Source: Planctomycetota bacterium
GTDB taxonomy: Bacteria; Planctomycetota; SZUA-567
Assembly (NCBI GenBank): GCA_031261425.1
Contig: JAISJR010000040.1
Coordinates: 1-36,007, forward strand
Length of the DNA: 36,007 nt
Direction of reading: 5' to 3'
Below the pieces are notes generated by a model. The model was not told the origin of the DNA and did not search any database. It was given only the letters and a program-made list of their open reading frames with translations. Positions within the stretch are counted from its first letter, which is position 1; every line of letters begins with the position of its first letter. Positions 1 through 11,358 of this stretch are shown piece after piece. A program made the position numbers and the translations under genes.

Positions 1-215
1 CGCCGCCGGAGGCGGCGTTTGCCGCCGCAAACCGCGCGGCGGGACTGTCGGATTGATTTATCAATCAACCGCCACCCAGGGTTGCGGCACGGTAGAGCGT
101 GTGCCTTACCCTGGGCTAATATATTCCGCCCTTTCAGGGCGACTGTCGGAATTTTTTCAATTTCTTCGTTGCAATAGCACCGACGCTAACCGCGTAACGT
201 GAGTTTTTAATGGAA
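1..215. repeat. Dispersed palindromic repeat family A, copy 1 (cut by window edge)
   Basis: This stretch beyond the 3' end of dnaX matches the right half of the element at 31429-31715. Shared blocks are a GC-rich palindrome followed by ACTGTCGGAT, a hairpin bounded by CCCAGGGT and ACCCTGGG with TAGAGC in its loop, then GGGCTAATATATT, a hairpin ending GACTGTCGGAA, TTTCTTCGTTGCAA, AGCACCGAC and CTAACCGCGTAAC. No open frame with coding character was seen. The left half, if present, lies outside the window. Confidence 0.85.
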
Positions 216-221
216 AACGCT

Positions 222-1964
<1,743 letters not shown>

Positions 1965-2039
1965 CGAGTTTAGAGTTTAGAGTTGAGAGTTTAGAGTTGA
2001 AAAACTGCAATTAGAGCATTTATATCTCAACTCTCAACT
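1965..2039. repeat. Mirrored GAGTTGA heptamer arms between dapF and dnaX
   Basis: The left arm 1966-1999 is built of GAGTTTA/GAGTTGA units. The right arm, about 2028-2057, is the reverse complement (TCAACTC/TAAACTC). The centre is AAAACTGCAATTAGAGCATTTATATC. The right arm runs into dapF and supplies its last codons and stop. The arms could pair into a long hairpin in a dapF-dnaX transcript. Confidence 0.85.
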
Positions 2040-2888
2040 CTAAACTCTCAACTCTAAATCAAACTCGACCGTGCCGTCAAACACCGCCACCGCCGGACCT
2101 TCCAGATAAATCGACTCGTAGCCGGCGCCGGCGCGTTGATATTCGACGTTTAGGATGTCGCCGCCGCGCGTGTGGACTTTGCCGTTGCCGCCCCATTTTT
2201 CGCCCGCGACAATCGCGCTCGCCACCGCGCCCGTGCCGCAAGCAAGCGTTTCCGCCTCGACCCCGCGCTCGTAAGTCCGCACCCACGTTTCGCCGTTTTG
2301 CACCGCGATAAAATCAACGTTCGTCCCCGCCGGCGCAAAACGCTCGTGATAGCGCAACGCCGCGCCGAGAGTTTGCACCTCAACATTTTCCAAGGCGTCG
2401 CGGTCGCCGGCATTGACGACTAAATGCGGCACGCCGGTATTGAGAAAATAACCGGTCAACGCCGCGCCGTCCACGCTTAAATTTTCGAGCGCCGGCGCGC
2501 CGGCGGGCGGCAGTTGCACGCGCGCCCGTTGCGGCGCGGAAATTTCGGCGCGGACCTTGCCGGCGCGGGTCGCGAAGATAAACGGACTGGTCGCCGCGCC
2601 GAGCGCGACGGCGAACAGCGTGAAACAGCGCGCGCCGTTGCCGCACATTTCGGCGTTGGAGCCGTCGGCGTTGTAAAAATCCCACGACAACGCGGCGTCA
2701 TTATCAGCCGGAGCGGTCGGCGCGTTTTCCAAAAAAATCACGCCGTCGGCGCCGACCGACAAGCGCCGCGTCGCAAATTTTTTCGTGAACGCGACTTTTT
2801 GCGCGGCAGTCCAGCGCCGCTCGCGATTATCGAGCAAAATAAAATCGTTGCCGCAACCCTGCATTTTGGTGAAGTTGATTTTGGGCAT
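2040..2888 (-). CDS. dapF: Diaminopimelate epimerase
   Basis: It interconverts LL- and meso-diaminopimelate, supplying lysine and the peptidoglycan cross-linking residue (282 aa; E. coli about 274). The two catalytic cysteines are in place: Cys82 in AEMCGNGARC and Cys217 in ACGTGA. The N-terminal motif GCGNDF is at 11-16. The start is supported by AAAAGGAAT upstream. The natural family end is near GPAVAVFDG; the last residues DLELRV and the TAG stop are read from a GAGTTGA heptamer array, so the C-terminus is repeat-derived. dnaX lies downstream on the same strand, 75 bp away. Confidence 0.97.
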   Translation of the reverse strand: MPKINFTKMQGCGNDFILLDNRERRWTAAQKVAFTKKFATRRLSVGADGVIFLENAPTAPADNDAALSWDFYNADGSNAEMCGNGARCFTLFAVALGAATSPFIFATRAGKVRAEISAPQRARVQLPPAGAPALENLSVDGAALTGYFLNTGVPHLVVNAGDRDALENVEVQTLGAALRYHERFAPAGTNVDFIAVQNGETWVRTYERGVEAETLACGTGAVASAIVAGEKWGGNGKVHTRGGDILNVEYQRAGAGYESIYLEGPAVAVFDGTVEFDLELRV

Positions 2889-2980
2889 TGTGATTCCTTT
2901 TTAAGGGATTAAGGATTCTTAAGATTCTTAAAAATCTTAAGCGCTTGAAAAAACTTTCAACTCTCAACCCCGATTTCCTT
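2889..2980. repeat. Divergent dapF/asnB spacer with a perfect AT-rich hairpin
   Basis: CTTAAGATT (2918-2926) and AATCTTAAG (2933-2941) form a perfect 9-bp inverted repeat with a 6-nt loop. It is followed by a short TTTCAACTCTCAA heptamer run (2955-2968). Both genes must be transcribed outward from this 92-bp spacer, so promoters are expected here, but I see no convincing -35/-10 pair. Confidence 0.55.
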
Positions 2981-4864
2981 ATGTGCGGCATTGCCGGAAT
3001 TTTTTCCCTGAATTTGCCCCTCGCCGAGCGGGCGGCGCACGCCGAAAAAATGGCGGCGCGGTTGGCGCATCGCGGACGCGACGGGCAAGGCGTGTGGAGC
3101 GGCGACGGCATCACGCTGGCGCATCGCCGTCTGGCGGTGTTGGATTTATCGCCCGCCGGCGCGCAACCGATGACGCGCGGCGACTTGACGCTAACTTACA
3201 ATGGCGAAATTTACAATTGGCGCGAAATTCAAAACGCGCTCCCGCCGCAGGAATGGCGCGGACACAGCGACACCGAAATTTTGCTCGCGGCGTTCGCCGC
3301 CTGGGGCGTCGAAAAAACGTTGCGGCAAATTCGCGGTATGTTCGCCGGCGGCTTGTGGAACGCGCGCGAAAAAACGTTGACCCTTTTCCGCGACCGCTTC
3401 GGCGAAAAGCCGCTGTATTACGGACGGGTTGCCGGCGCGTTCGTATTCGCCTCGGAATTGCGGGCGTTCCGCGCGCTCGAATTTTCCCCGACGGTCAATC
3501 GCGCCGCGTTAGCCCAATTGCTCGCGCGCGGCTGTTGCCGCGACTGCATTTGGGAAAATTTTTACAAGTTGCCGCCCGCCGCTTTTTGCACGCTCACGGC
3601 GGAGGAATTACGAACTACGAATTGCGAATTACGAGTTACGCCGTATTGGTCGGCGCGAGAGATTGCGCTTGCCGCCGAGCCGTTCACCGGCACGTTTGCC
3701 GACGCCGCCGAGGAAGTGGAAGAATTGTTGCGCGCGGCGGCGGCGGAGCAAACGGTCGCCGATGTGCCGGTCGGCGCGTTGTTGTCCGGCGGCATCGACT
3801 CGACGCTGTTGGTCGCGCTCCTCGCCGAGCGGCAGTCCATCAAGACGTTCACGATTGGTTTCCGCGACCGCGCTTTTGACGAAGCGCCGGCGGCGCGGGC
3901 GATTGCGGCGCATTTGCAGACCGAACATCACGAATTTTATTTTGACGAAAGCGACGCGCTGGCGCTCGCGGAAAAAATCCCGCAGATTTACGACGAACCG
4001 TTTGCCGACAGCAGTCAATTGCCGACGTTTTTGGTGTGCCGCGCGGCGCGGCGCCTCGTCGCGGCGGCGCTCACCGGCGACGGCGGCGACGAACTTTTCG
4101 GCGGCTATCAACGCTATCTTGCCGGTGATAAATTTTGGCGCTATTGGCGGCATCTGCCGCTGTTTTTTCGCCGCGCCGCGCAGACGTTGACGCCGTCGTC
4201 CGCGATTGGCAAATGGGGCAATCGCCTCGGCGCCGTTTTTCCCTCGCCGTATCCGCGCCGCTGGGGCGATAAATACGCGCGGCTCGCGCGAGCGTTCGCC
4301 GCGAAAAATTTTGCGGAATTTTACGGCTTGCTGACCGCCACCGGCGCGGAAAATTTGGTCGCCGATTTGCCGCCGTCGCCGCCAACGCTTGCCGGCGATT
4401 GGTCGTCGCTCGCGGCGCAAGCGATGTTAATTGACCAAGAAAATTATTTGCCGGACGATTTGCTGGTGAAAATCGACCGCGCGGCGATGGCGCACACGCT
4501 CGAAACGCGCGCCCCGTTGTTGGATTGTCGCCTCGCGGCGTTGGCGTGGCGCTTGCCGATGAATTACAAAATTCGCGGCGCGACGGGGAAAATTATTCTG
4601 CGGAAAATTCTCGCCCGCCGGTTGCCGGACGCCTTATTGTCGCGACAAAAAAAGGGCTTCGGCGTGCCGTTAGCCCAATGGTTGCGCGGCGGCTTGCGCG
4701 ACTGGGGCGAAAGTTTGCTGACGCCCGCGCGGTTGCAAAACGACGGTTTTTTCACCGCGCCGGCGGTCACGAAAATGTGGAACGAACACCAATCCGGCAA
4801 ACGCGACCACGCGGCGGCGCTGTGGGCGATTTTGGTTTTTCAGGCGTGGCAAGAGCAGAGTTGA
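2981..4864 (+). CDS. asnB: Glutamine-hydrolysing asparagine synthetase
   Basis: It makes asparagine from aspartate, ATP and glutamine (627 aa). The start is set at the ATG giving MCGIAGIF, because the class II amidotransferase needs Cys2 as its N-terminal nucleophile. The in-frame upstream extension MKKLSTLNPDFL is repeat-encoded and rejected. Glutaminase residues include the HRGRDG, HRRLAVLDL and YNGEIYN motifs. The synthetase domain has the SGGIDS PP-loop (about 268-273) and GDGGDELFGGY. A segment near residues 208-221 (ELRTTNCELRVT) is encoded by an in-frame AATTACG-type heptamer run (3604-3642) between the domains. The last residues EQS and the stop come from an AGAGC-GAGTTGA array. Other class B family members (exopolysaccharide-type paralogues) cannot be excluded. 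Confidence 0.93.
   Translation: MCGIAGIFSLNLPLAERAAHAEKMAARLAHRGRDGQGVWSGDGITLAHRRLAVLDLSPAGAQPMTRGDLTLTYNGEIYNWREIQNALPPQEWRGHSDTEILLAAFAAWGVEKTLRQIRGMFAGGLWNAREKTLTLFRDRFGEKPLYYGRVAGAFVFASELRAFRALEFSPTVNRAALAQLLARGCCRDCIWENFYKLPPAAFCTLTAEELRTTNCELRVTPYWSAREIALAAEPFTGTFADAAEEVEELLRAAAAEQTVADVPVGALLSGGIDSTLLVALLAERQSIKTFTIGFRDRAFDEAPAARAIAAHLQTEHHEFYFDESDALALAEKIPQIYDEPFADSSQLPTFLVCRAARRLVAAALTGDGGDELFGGYQRYLAGDKFWRYWRHLPLFFRRAAQTLTPSSAIGKWGNRLGAVFPSPYPRRWGDKYARLARAFAAKNFAEFYGLLTATGAENLVADLPPSPPTLAGDWSSLAAQAMLIDQENYLPDDLLVKIDRAAMAHTLETRAPLLDCRLAALAWRLPMNYKIRGATGKIILRKILARRLPDALLSRQKKGFGVPLAQWLRGGLRDWGESLLTPARLQNDGFFTAPAVTKMWNEHQSGKRDHAAALWAILVFQAWQEQS
3604..3642. repeat. AATTACG heptamer run inside asnB
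   Basis: The run GAATTACGAACTACGAATTG continues as CGAATTACGAGTTACG with a 7-bp period, in frame within asnB. The same unit occurs outside genes just after secA (8645-8670) and before the autotransporter end (33051-33065). It encodes about 12 residues in the inter-domain region. Confidence 0.8.
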
Positions 4865-5314
4865 GAGTTCAGAGTTGAGAGTTAAGCGAAAGAAATCGCG
4901 ACCGTCGGTTTTGACGGCGCCGCGGGATTTGGGCAAAACATCTTTGACTTTCGCGAATCTATTTATGGTGAACACGACCTAATGCGCTTCGCGCAATTTC
5001 AACTTTCAACATTAAACACTCCATTAAAATAACCGGCGCGGCGAACGATTCGCGACCGCAAAACTCGCCCGCCATAATTTTTAATTTTTGATTAGTATTT
5101 TTTCGCCGCGCCTTCTAAAATTCCCGCCGTTATTGGCGACCGGTTTGGCGCCGGGCGAAGAACAATTAAAAATTAGAAATTACAAATTAAAAATGACGGA
5201 GTTTGATTTTCAAATCGCGCAAGCGCAATTTTTAATCCAATCCGAAATTTTTAATTTTTAATTTGTAATTTTTAATTAAAAAAATCATCGAACTATTTTA
5301 TAGAGGGAGAGAGT
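4853..5314. repeat. asnB-secA spacer: heptamer arrays, spacer core and possible gene remnant
   Basis: The spacer opens with AGAGC plus GAGTTGA units on the asnB stop. The 4885-4980 part is not repetitive. It can be read as a short open stretch on either strand (plus: KEIATVGFDGAAGFGQNIFD...; minus, from a GTG: VFTINRFAKVKDVLPKSRGA...), so it may be a decayed gene, but I cannot assign it. An inverted copy of the common spacer core (GCGCTTCGCGC ... ACTCC) lies at 4983-5025. AATTAAAA-type arms at 5164-5190 and 5245-5280 flank a direct core copy (GGAGTTTGATTTTCAAATCG, 5197-5216). The secA ribosome-binding site GGGAGAG closes it. Confidence 0.65.
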
Positions 5315-8300
5315 ATGAGCATCACCGAATCGGTCTTGGAAGGGTTGGCGGGCGCGTGGGGGAAAATTTTCGGCACGGCGAACGAGCGCGAACTCGCGCG
5401 GTTGTGGCCGCTCGTCGAACAGGTCAACGCCGAGTGGCGGAAAATCCGCGACCTGCCCGACGCCGCGCTCTTCGCCAAAACGACCGAGTTTCGCCGCCGT
5501 TTGGTCAAGGGCGAAACCGAAGACCAACTCTTGCCCGAAGCGTTCGCCGTCTGCCGCGAAGCCAGCCATCGCACGCACGGCGAGCGCCAAATGATTGCCG
5601 GCAATTACTCGCGCCTCGAATACAAAAACGGCAAATTCACCTACCTGCCGGAAGCCGGCGAACTGCCGTTTTTCGCGCACTTCGACGTGCAGGTCATCGG
5701 CGGCATCGTGTTGCATCAAGGCAAAATCGCCGAAATGGTAACCGGCGAGGGCAAAACGCTCGTCGCCACTCTGCCGTGTTATCTGAACGCGCTCCGCCCA
5801 ACCGAAGATTGGGTCGCCCAAGCCCGCGAACTGCAGGGCGACAACGTTGACGAGTGGCAATTCAAACCCTACGGACAAAACGCGGACGGCTCGTGGTCGC
5901 TCGTCCCGCGCCTGCTGACGCCGCCGGAAGACGTAACGACGACGCGACCGCCGGACAACATCATTCCGGTCGCGCAAGGCGTGCACGTCGTAACCGTCAA
6001 CGATTATCTCGCCGCGCGCGACGCCGCCTACAACCGCCCGCTGTTCGCGTTTCTCGACCTTGAAGTCGGCGCGATTCAATCGGCGATGGACAACGAAGAG
6101 CGCCGCCTGATTTATTTCGGCGACATCGTTTATGGCACGAACAACGAATTCGGTTTCGACTATTTGCGCGACAATCTCAAAGTCCGCCTGCGCGACCAGA
6201 CGCAACGCGCGCGCCATTACGCCATCGTCGATGAAGTCGATAGCGTCCTCATCGACGAGGCGCGGACGCCGCTGATTATTTCCGGCTCGGCGGGGGAAAG
6301 CACCGACAAGTATTTCGCCGCCGACACCGTTGCCCGCCGCCTGACGGCGGTGAACCAAATCGCGCTCGACGACCTCATCGACCGGCAAATGAAAAGCGGC
6401 TTGCAACGCGAACAAGCCCGCATCGCCGCCGAAGCCGAATCCGGCGCGGATTACGTTTTTTCCGAGCGCGACCATTCGGTCAAACTTACCGAAAAAGGCA
6501 CGCAACACGCCATCGAATATCTCGGTCTGGGCGACATTTATTCCGGCGCGAATATGGACCTGCCGCACTTCATCGACAACGCGCTGAAAGCCCATTCGCT
6601 CTATAAACGCGACGTGCATTATCTCGTCAAAGACGGACAAGTTTTCATCGTCGATGAATTCACCGGTCGCGTGCTCGAAGGGCGCCGCTGGTCGGACGGC
6701 TTGCATCAAGCCGTCGAGGCGAAAGAGCAGTTGCGCATCAAAGAAGAGTCGCAAACCGTCGCGACCATCACCTTCCAAAATTTCTTCCGCCTGTATGAAA
6801 AACTCGGCGGGATGACCGGCACGGCGATGACCGAGGCGAAAGAATTTTTCAACATTTACAAACTCGGCGTCGTCAGCATTCCGACCAACCGCCCGCTCTG
6901 CCGCAAAAATTATCCCGACTTAATTTACGGCACGATTGCCGAAAAATGGACGGCGCTCGCCGACCACGTGTTGGAGGTTCACCGCACCGGTCGCCCGATT
7001 TTGATTGGCACGGTGTCGATTGAACATTCGGAAATCGTTTCCAATTCGCTCCGCGCGCGCGGCATCAAGCACGAAGTTCTCAACGCCAAAAACCACGCGC
7101 GGGAAGCCGAAATCGTGGCGCTCGCCGGACAACTCGGACAAGTAACCGTGGCGACGAATATGGCGGGACGCGGCACGGATATTCAACTCGGCAATTTCAC
7201 GTTGCTGGAACTGGTCGCGCATTGGCAGAAATGGGGCTTGGCGCCGAAAAAGAATTTCACCGTGCCGGAAAACGGCGACGACGCTTTCCGCGCGGCGTTG
7301 CAGGCGGCGTGGGTCAAACATTATCTCCCGCCGGAAAAAGGCGCGGCGAAAGACGCGCCGGCGGATTACGCGAGCAAAAGTTTCGCGGAATGGGAAGCGC
7401 TTTTACAAAAGCGCTATCAAGAACTCGGCATTGCGCCGCCGGTGATTTGCACCGCCGTCGCGGCGATGGGCGGGTTGCACATCGTCGGTAGCGAACGGCA
7501 CGAGTCGCGGCGGATTGACAATCAGTTGCGCGGACGCGCGGGGCGGCAGGGCGACCCGGGTTCGAGCCGGTTTTTCCTGTCGCTCGACGACGACATTATG
7601 CGGCTGTTCGCGCCGGAGCGGGTGCGGAAATTTATGCAATGGGCGGGACTGAAAGACGGGATGCCGATTGAAAGCGCGATGGTTACGAACTCCGTCGAAA
7701 AGGCGCAACGCAAAGTCGAAGAGCGCAATTTTGAGATGCGCAAAAACGTGCTGGAATACGACGAAGTGATGAACGAACAGCGTCTCGTCGTGTATCGCAA
7801 ACGGCAGGCGTGGTTAGCCGACCGCGAGTTGAAAGCGTCGCTCCTCGAAACGGTCGGCAACTATATCGCCAAGCGCCTGAAAAGTTACGCGACGGAAACC
7901 GAAGCGTGGAACGACGCGGAAATCGCCGACTTTTTCCGCGACGATTTCTTGACGCTGATTGCGCCGGAAGCGATGAAAGAAATTCGGATGCAGGCGGACG
8001 GCGAAAACAAATTGCTCCATTGGCTACAAGCCCAGTTCGCGGGCGCGTATGACGCCAAAGAGCGGCAAATCACGCCGGAGTTGGCGCGATTGTTGGAAAA
8101 AATGGTGTTGCTCGAAATCATCGACCGCAAGTGGATGGACCATCTTTACGCGATGGATTTATTGAAGGAAGGCATCCACCTGCGCGGCTACGCCGGACAA
8201 GACCCGAAAATTCGCTACAAACTCGAAGGGTTTGAGATGTTCCAAGAAATGTGGGACTCGTTCGAGACCGAAGTCGCGCAATTGATAATGAAAGTGCGTC

Positions 8301-8644
8301 CGTTACCGCCGCCGAGCAGACCCGCGCCCGCCGAAGACGGCGGAATAAACGCCGCGGAGAATCGCTCGACCGGCGACGCGCCGGAAAATAGCGCGGCGCC
8401 GTTAGCGCCGCCGGACGCCGCCGCGACGACGAGCGAGTCGGTGCGGCTGAAAAGTCCGGCGAAAATTCAGCGGGAACTACACGGCGAATTTGACGCGATG
8501 GCGGAAAAGGCGGACAAGCGCGGGCGAGGCAACGCCGCGTTCTCGACGACCATCGTCAACCGCGCGCCGCGCATCGGCGACAACGCGCCGTGCCCCTGCG
8601 GTAGCGGCAAAAAATACAAAAAATGCCACGGGCGGGGGAGGTAG
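5315..8644 (+). CDS. secA: Preprotein translocase ATPase SecA
   Basis: This is the motor of the Sec pathway, pushing unfolded preproteins through SecYEG. At 1109 aa it is much longer than E. coli SecA (901). Walker A is MVTGEGKT (141-148), Walker B DEVD (306-309), then DEARTPLIISG, the preprotein-binding region and NBD2 with NMAGRGTDI and QLRGRAGRQGDPGSS. The C-terminal zinc finger has Cys1093, Cys1095, Cys1104 and His1105, the site that contacts SecB or ribosomes in relatives. An extra block of about 57 residues (161-221) separates the Walker A helix from GVHVVTVNDYLA, where E. coli has about four residues. A second expansion follows TDIQLGNFTLLELV. The start has a good ribosome-binding site (GGGAGAG). 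Confidence 0.98.
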   Translation: MSITESVLEGLAGAWGKIFGTANERELARLWPLVEQVNAEWRKIRDLPDAALFAKTTEFRRRLVKGETEDQLLPEAFAVCREASHRTHGERQMIAGNYSRLEYKNGKFTYLPEAGELPFFAHFDVQVIGGIVLHQGKIAEMVTGEGKTLVATLPCYLNALRPTEDWVAQARELQGDNVDEWQFKPYGQNADGSWSLVPRLLTPPEDVTTTRPPDNIIPVAQGVHVVTVNDYLAARDAAYNRPLFAFLDLEVGAIQSAMDNEERRLIYFGDIVYGTNNEFGFDYLRDNLKVRLRDQTQRARHYAIVDEVDSVLIDEARTPLIISGSAGESTDKYFAADTVARRLTAVNQIALDDLIDRQMKSGLQREQARIAAEAESGADYVFSERDHSVKLTEKGTQHAIEYLGLGDIYSGANMDLPHFIDNALKAHSLYKRDVHYLVKDGQVFIVDEFTGRVLEGRRWSDGLHQAVEAKEQLRIKEESQTVATITFQNFFRLYEKLGGMTGTAMTEAKEFFNIYKLGVVSIPTNRPLCRKNYPDLIYGTIAEKWTALADHVLEVHRTGRPILIGTVSIEHSEIVSNSLRARGIKHEVLNAKNHAREAEIVALAGQLGQVTVATNMAGRGTDIQLGNFTLLELVAHWQKWGLAPKKNFTVPENGDDAFRAALQAAWVKHYLPPEKGAAKDAPADYASKSFAEWEALLQKRYQELGIAPPVICTAVAAMGGLHIVGSERHESRRIDNQLRGRAGRQGDPGSSRFFLSLDDDIMRLFAPERVRKFMQWAGLKDGMPIESAMVTNSVEKAQRKVEERNFEMRKNVLEYDEVMNEQRLVVYRKRQAWLADRELKASLLETVGNYIAKRLKSYATETEAWNDAEIADFFRDDFLTLIAPEAMKEIRMQADGENKLLHWLQAQFAGAYDAKERQITPELARLLEKMVLLEIIDRKWMDHLYAMDLLKEGIHLRGYAGQDPKIRYKLEGFEMFQEMWDSFETEVAQLIMKVRPLPPPSRPAPAEDGGINAAENRSTGDAPENSAAPLAPPDAAATTSESVRLKSPAKIQRELHGEFDAMAEKADKRGRGNAAFSTTIVNRAPRIGDNAPCPCGSGKKYKKCHGRGR

Positions 8645-8995
8645 AAAATTACAAATTACGAATTACGAACTCATGTTACGCGGTCAACCAAAAGACGCGA
8701 ATTTTTACGAATAAAAAAAAGAGATTTTTTGTCCACGAATTTTCACGAATTTAACGAATTAACACGAATGAAGAGCCAGAGATTTCTCACAGAGCCACAG
8801 AGGCACGGAGAGAAAAAAGAGAATAATAAAGCGTTAAATAATTTCATTTTCTCTCTGTGGGACTCTGTGTCTCTGTGCCTCTGTGAGAAACAAAAAATTT
8901 GGAAAGCACACTAACCTTCGCTTCGCTCGGTTTCGTGAAAATTGGTTTAATTCGTGCTAATTCGTGGATAAGTTCTTTCTTTTTGTGAACAAAAA
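8645..8995. repeat. secA-uppS spacer: nested inverted repeats
   Basis: AATTACG-type heptamers follow the secA stop. An outer pair reads CCACGAATTTTCACGAATT... (8731-8770) and, inverted, ...AATTCGTGCTAATTCGTGG (8931-8967). An inner pair is CTCACAGAGCCACAGAGGCA... (8785-8813) and ...CTCTGTGCCTCTGTGAGAAA (8850-8890). Together they form a nested palindrome of about 240 bp. No gene is supported here. Confidence 0.8.
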
Positions 8996-9712
8996 ATGAC
9001 CCCGCCCCCCGCCCCCGAAAATCTCCCCGCGCATATTGCCGTCATTATGGACGGCAATGGGCGGTGGGCGACGGCGCGCGGTTTGCCGCGCTTGGCGGGA
9101 CATTATCGGGGCGCGGAAAATTTGCGCGAAATGCTGACGGCGTGCGGCGAGTGGGGGATTCGCTATTTGACGGTGTATGCGTTTTCCACCGAAAATTGGC
9201 GGCGCGACCGGCAAGAAGTTGACGGTTTGATGACGCTGATGACCGATTATTTGCAAAGCGAAATCGGCAACTTGCAAAAAAATCGCGTCCGCCTACTCGC
9301 GATGGGCGACCTCGCCCGCCTGCCGGAAAACGCGCGCGCGACGTTGTCCGCGACGATTGACCGGTTGCAATACAACGACGGTTGCGCGTTGATTTTGGCG
9401 TTGAGTTACGGCGGACGCGACGAAATCAAACGCGCCGCGCAAAAAATCGCGGGCGAAGTCGCCGCCGGAAAATTGACCGCCGCCGACCTCACCGAAGCAA
9501 CGATTAGCCGAAATTTGGATTTGCCGGACGTGCCGGACCCGGATTTGTTAATCCGCACCGCCGGCGAAAAACGCCTGTCGAATTTTTTATTGTGGCAAGC
9601 GAGTTACGCGGAGTGGTATTTTACCGAGGCGTGCTTCCCCGATTTTTCCCGCGCCCACCTCGCCGCCGCGATTGCGGACTATCAGGCAAGAAAGCGGAAA
9701 TTCGGGGGGTAG
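8996..9712 (+). CDS. uppS: Isoprenyl (undecaprenyl) diphosphate synthase, cis type
   Basis: It condenses isopentenyl diphosphate units onto farnesyl diphosphate to make the C55 lipid carrier for peptidoglycan and other envelope polymers (238 aa, normal length). The catalytic Asp19 is in the signature VIMDGNGRWA. Further family motifs are YAFSTENWRR, DPDLLIRTAGEKRLSNFLLW (canonical RTSGE is RTAGE here) and AEWYFTEACFPDF. No clear Shine-Dalgarno precedes the ATG, but the start fits the family because the first conserved motif begins at residue 13. Confidence 0.95.
   Translation: MTPPPAPENLPAHIAVIMDGNGRWATARGLPRLAGHYRGAENLREMLTACGEWGIRYLTVYAFSTENWRRDRQEVDGLMTLMTDYLQSEIGNLQKNRVRLLAMGDLARLPENARATLSATIDRLQYNDGCALILALSYGGRDEIKRAAQKIAGEVAAGKLTAADLTEATISRNLDLPDVPDPDLLIRTAGEKRLSNFLLWQASYAEWYFTEACFPDFSRAHLAAAIADYQARKRKFGG

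Positions 9713-11358
<1,646 letters not shown>

Noticed and set aside
2945-2980. Upstream start of asnB (MKKLSTLNPDFL...)
   Set aside because: It would bury the catalytic N-terminal Cys, and the residues are heptamer-encoded.
5285-6778. 497-codon open frame antisense to secA
   Set aside because: Long antisense frames are common in this GC-rich, codon-biased sequence. secA is unequivocal and the antisense product has no recognisable domain.
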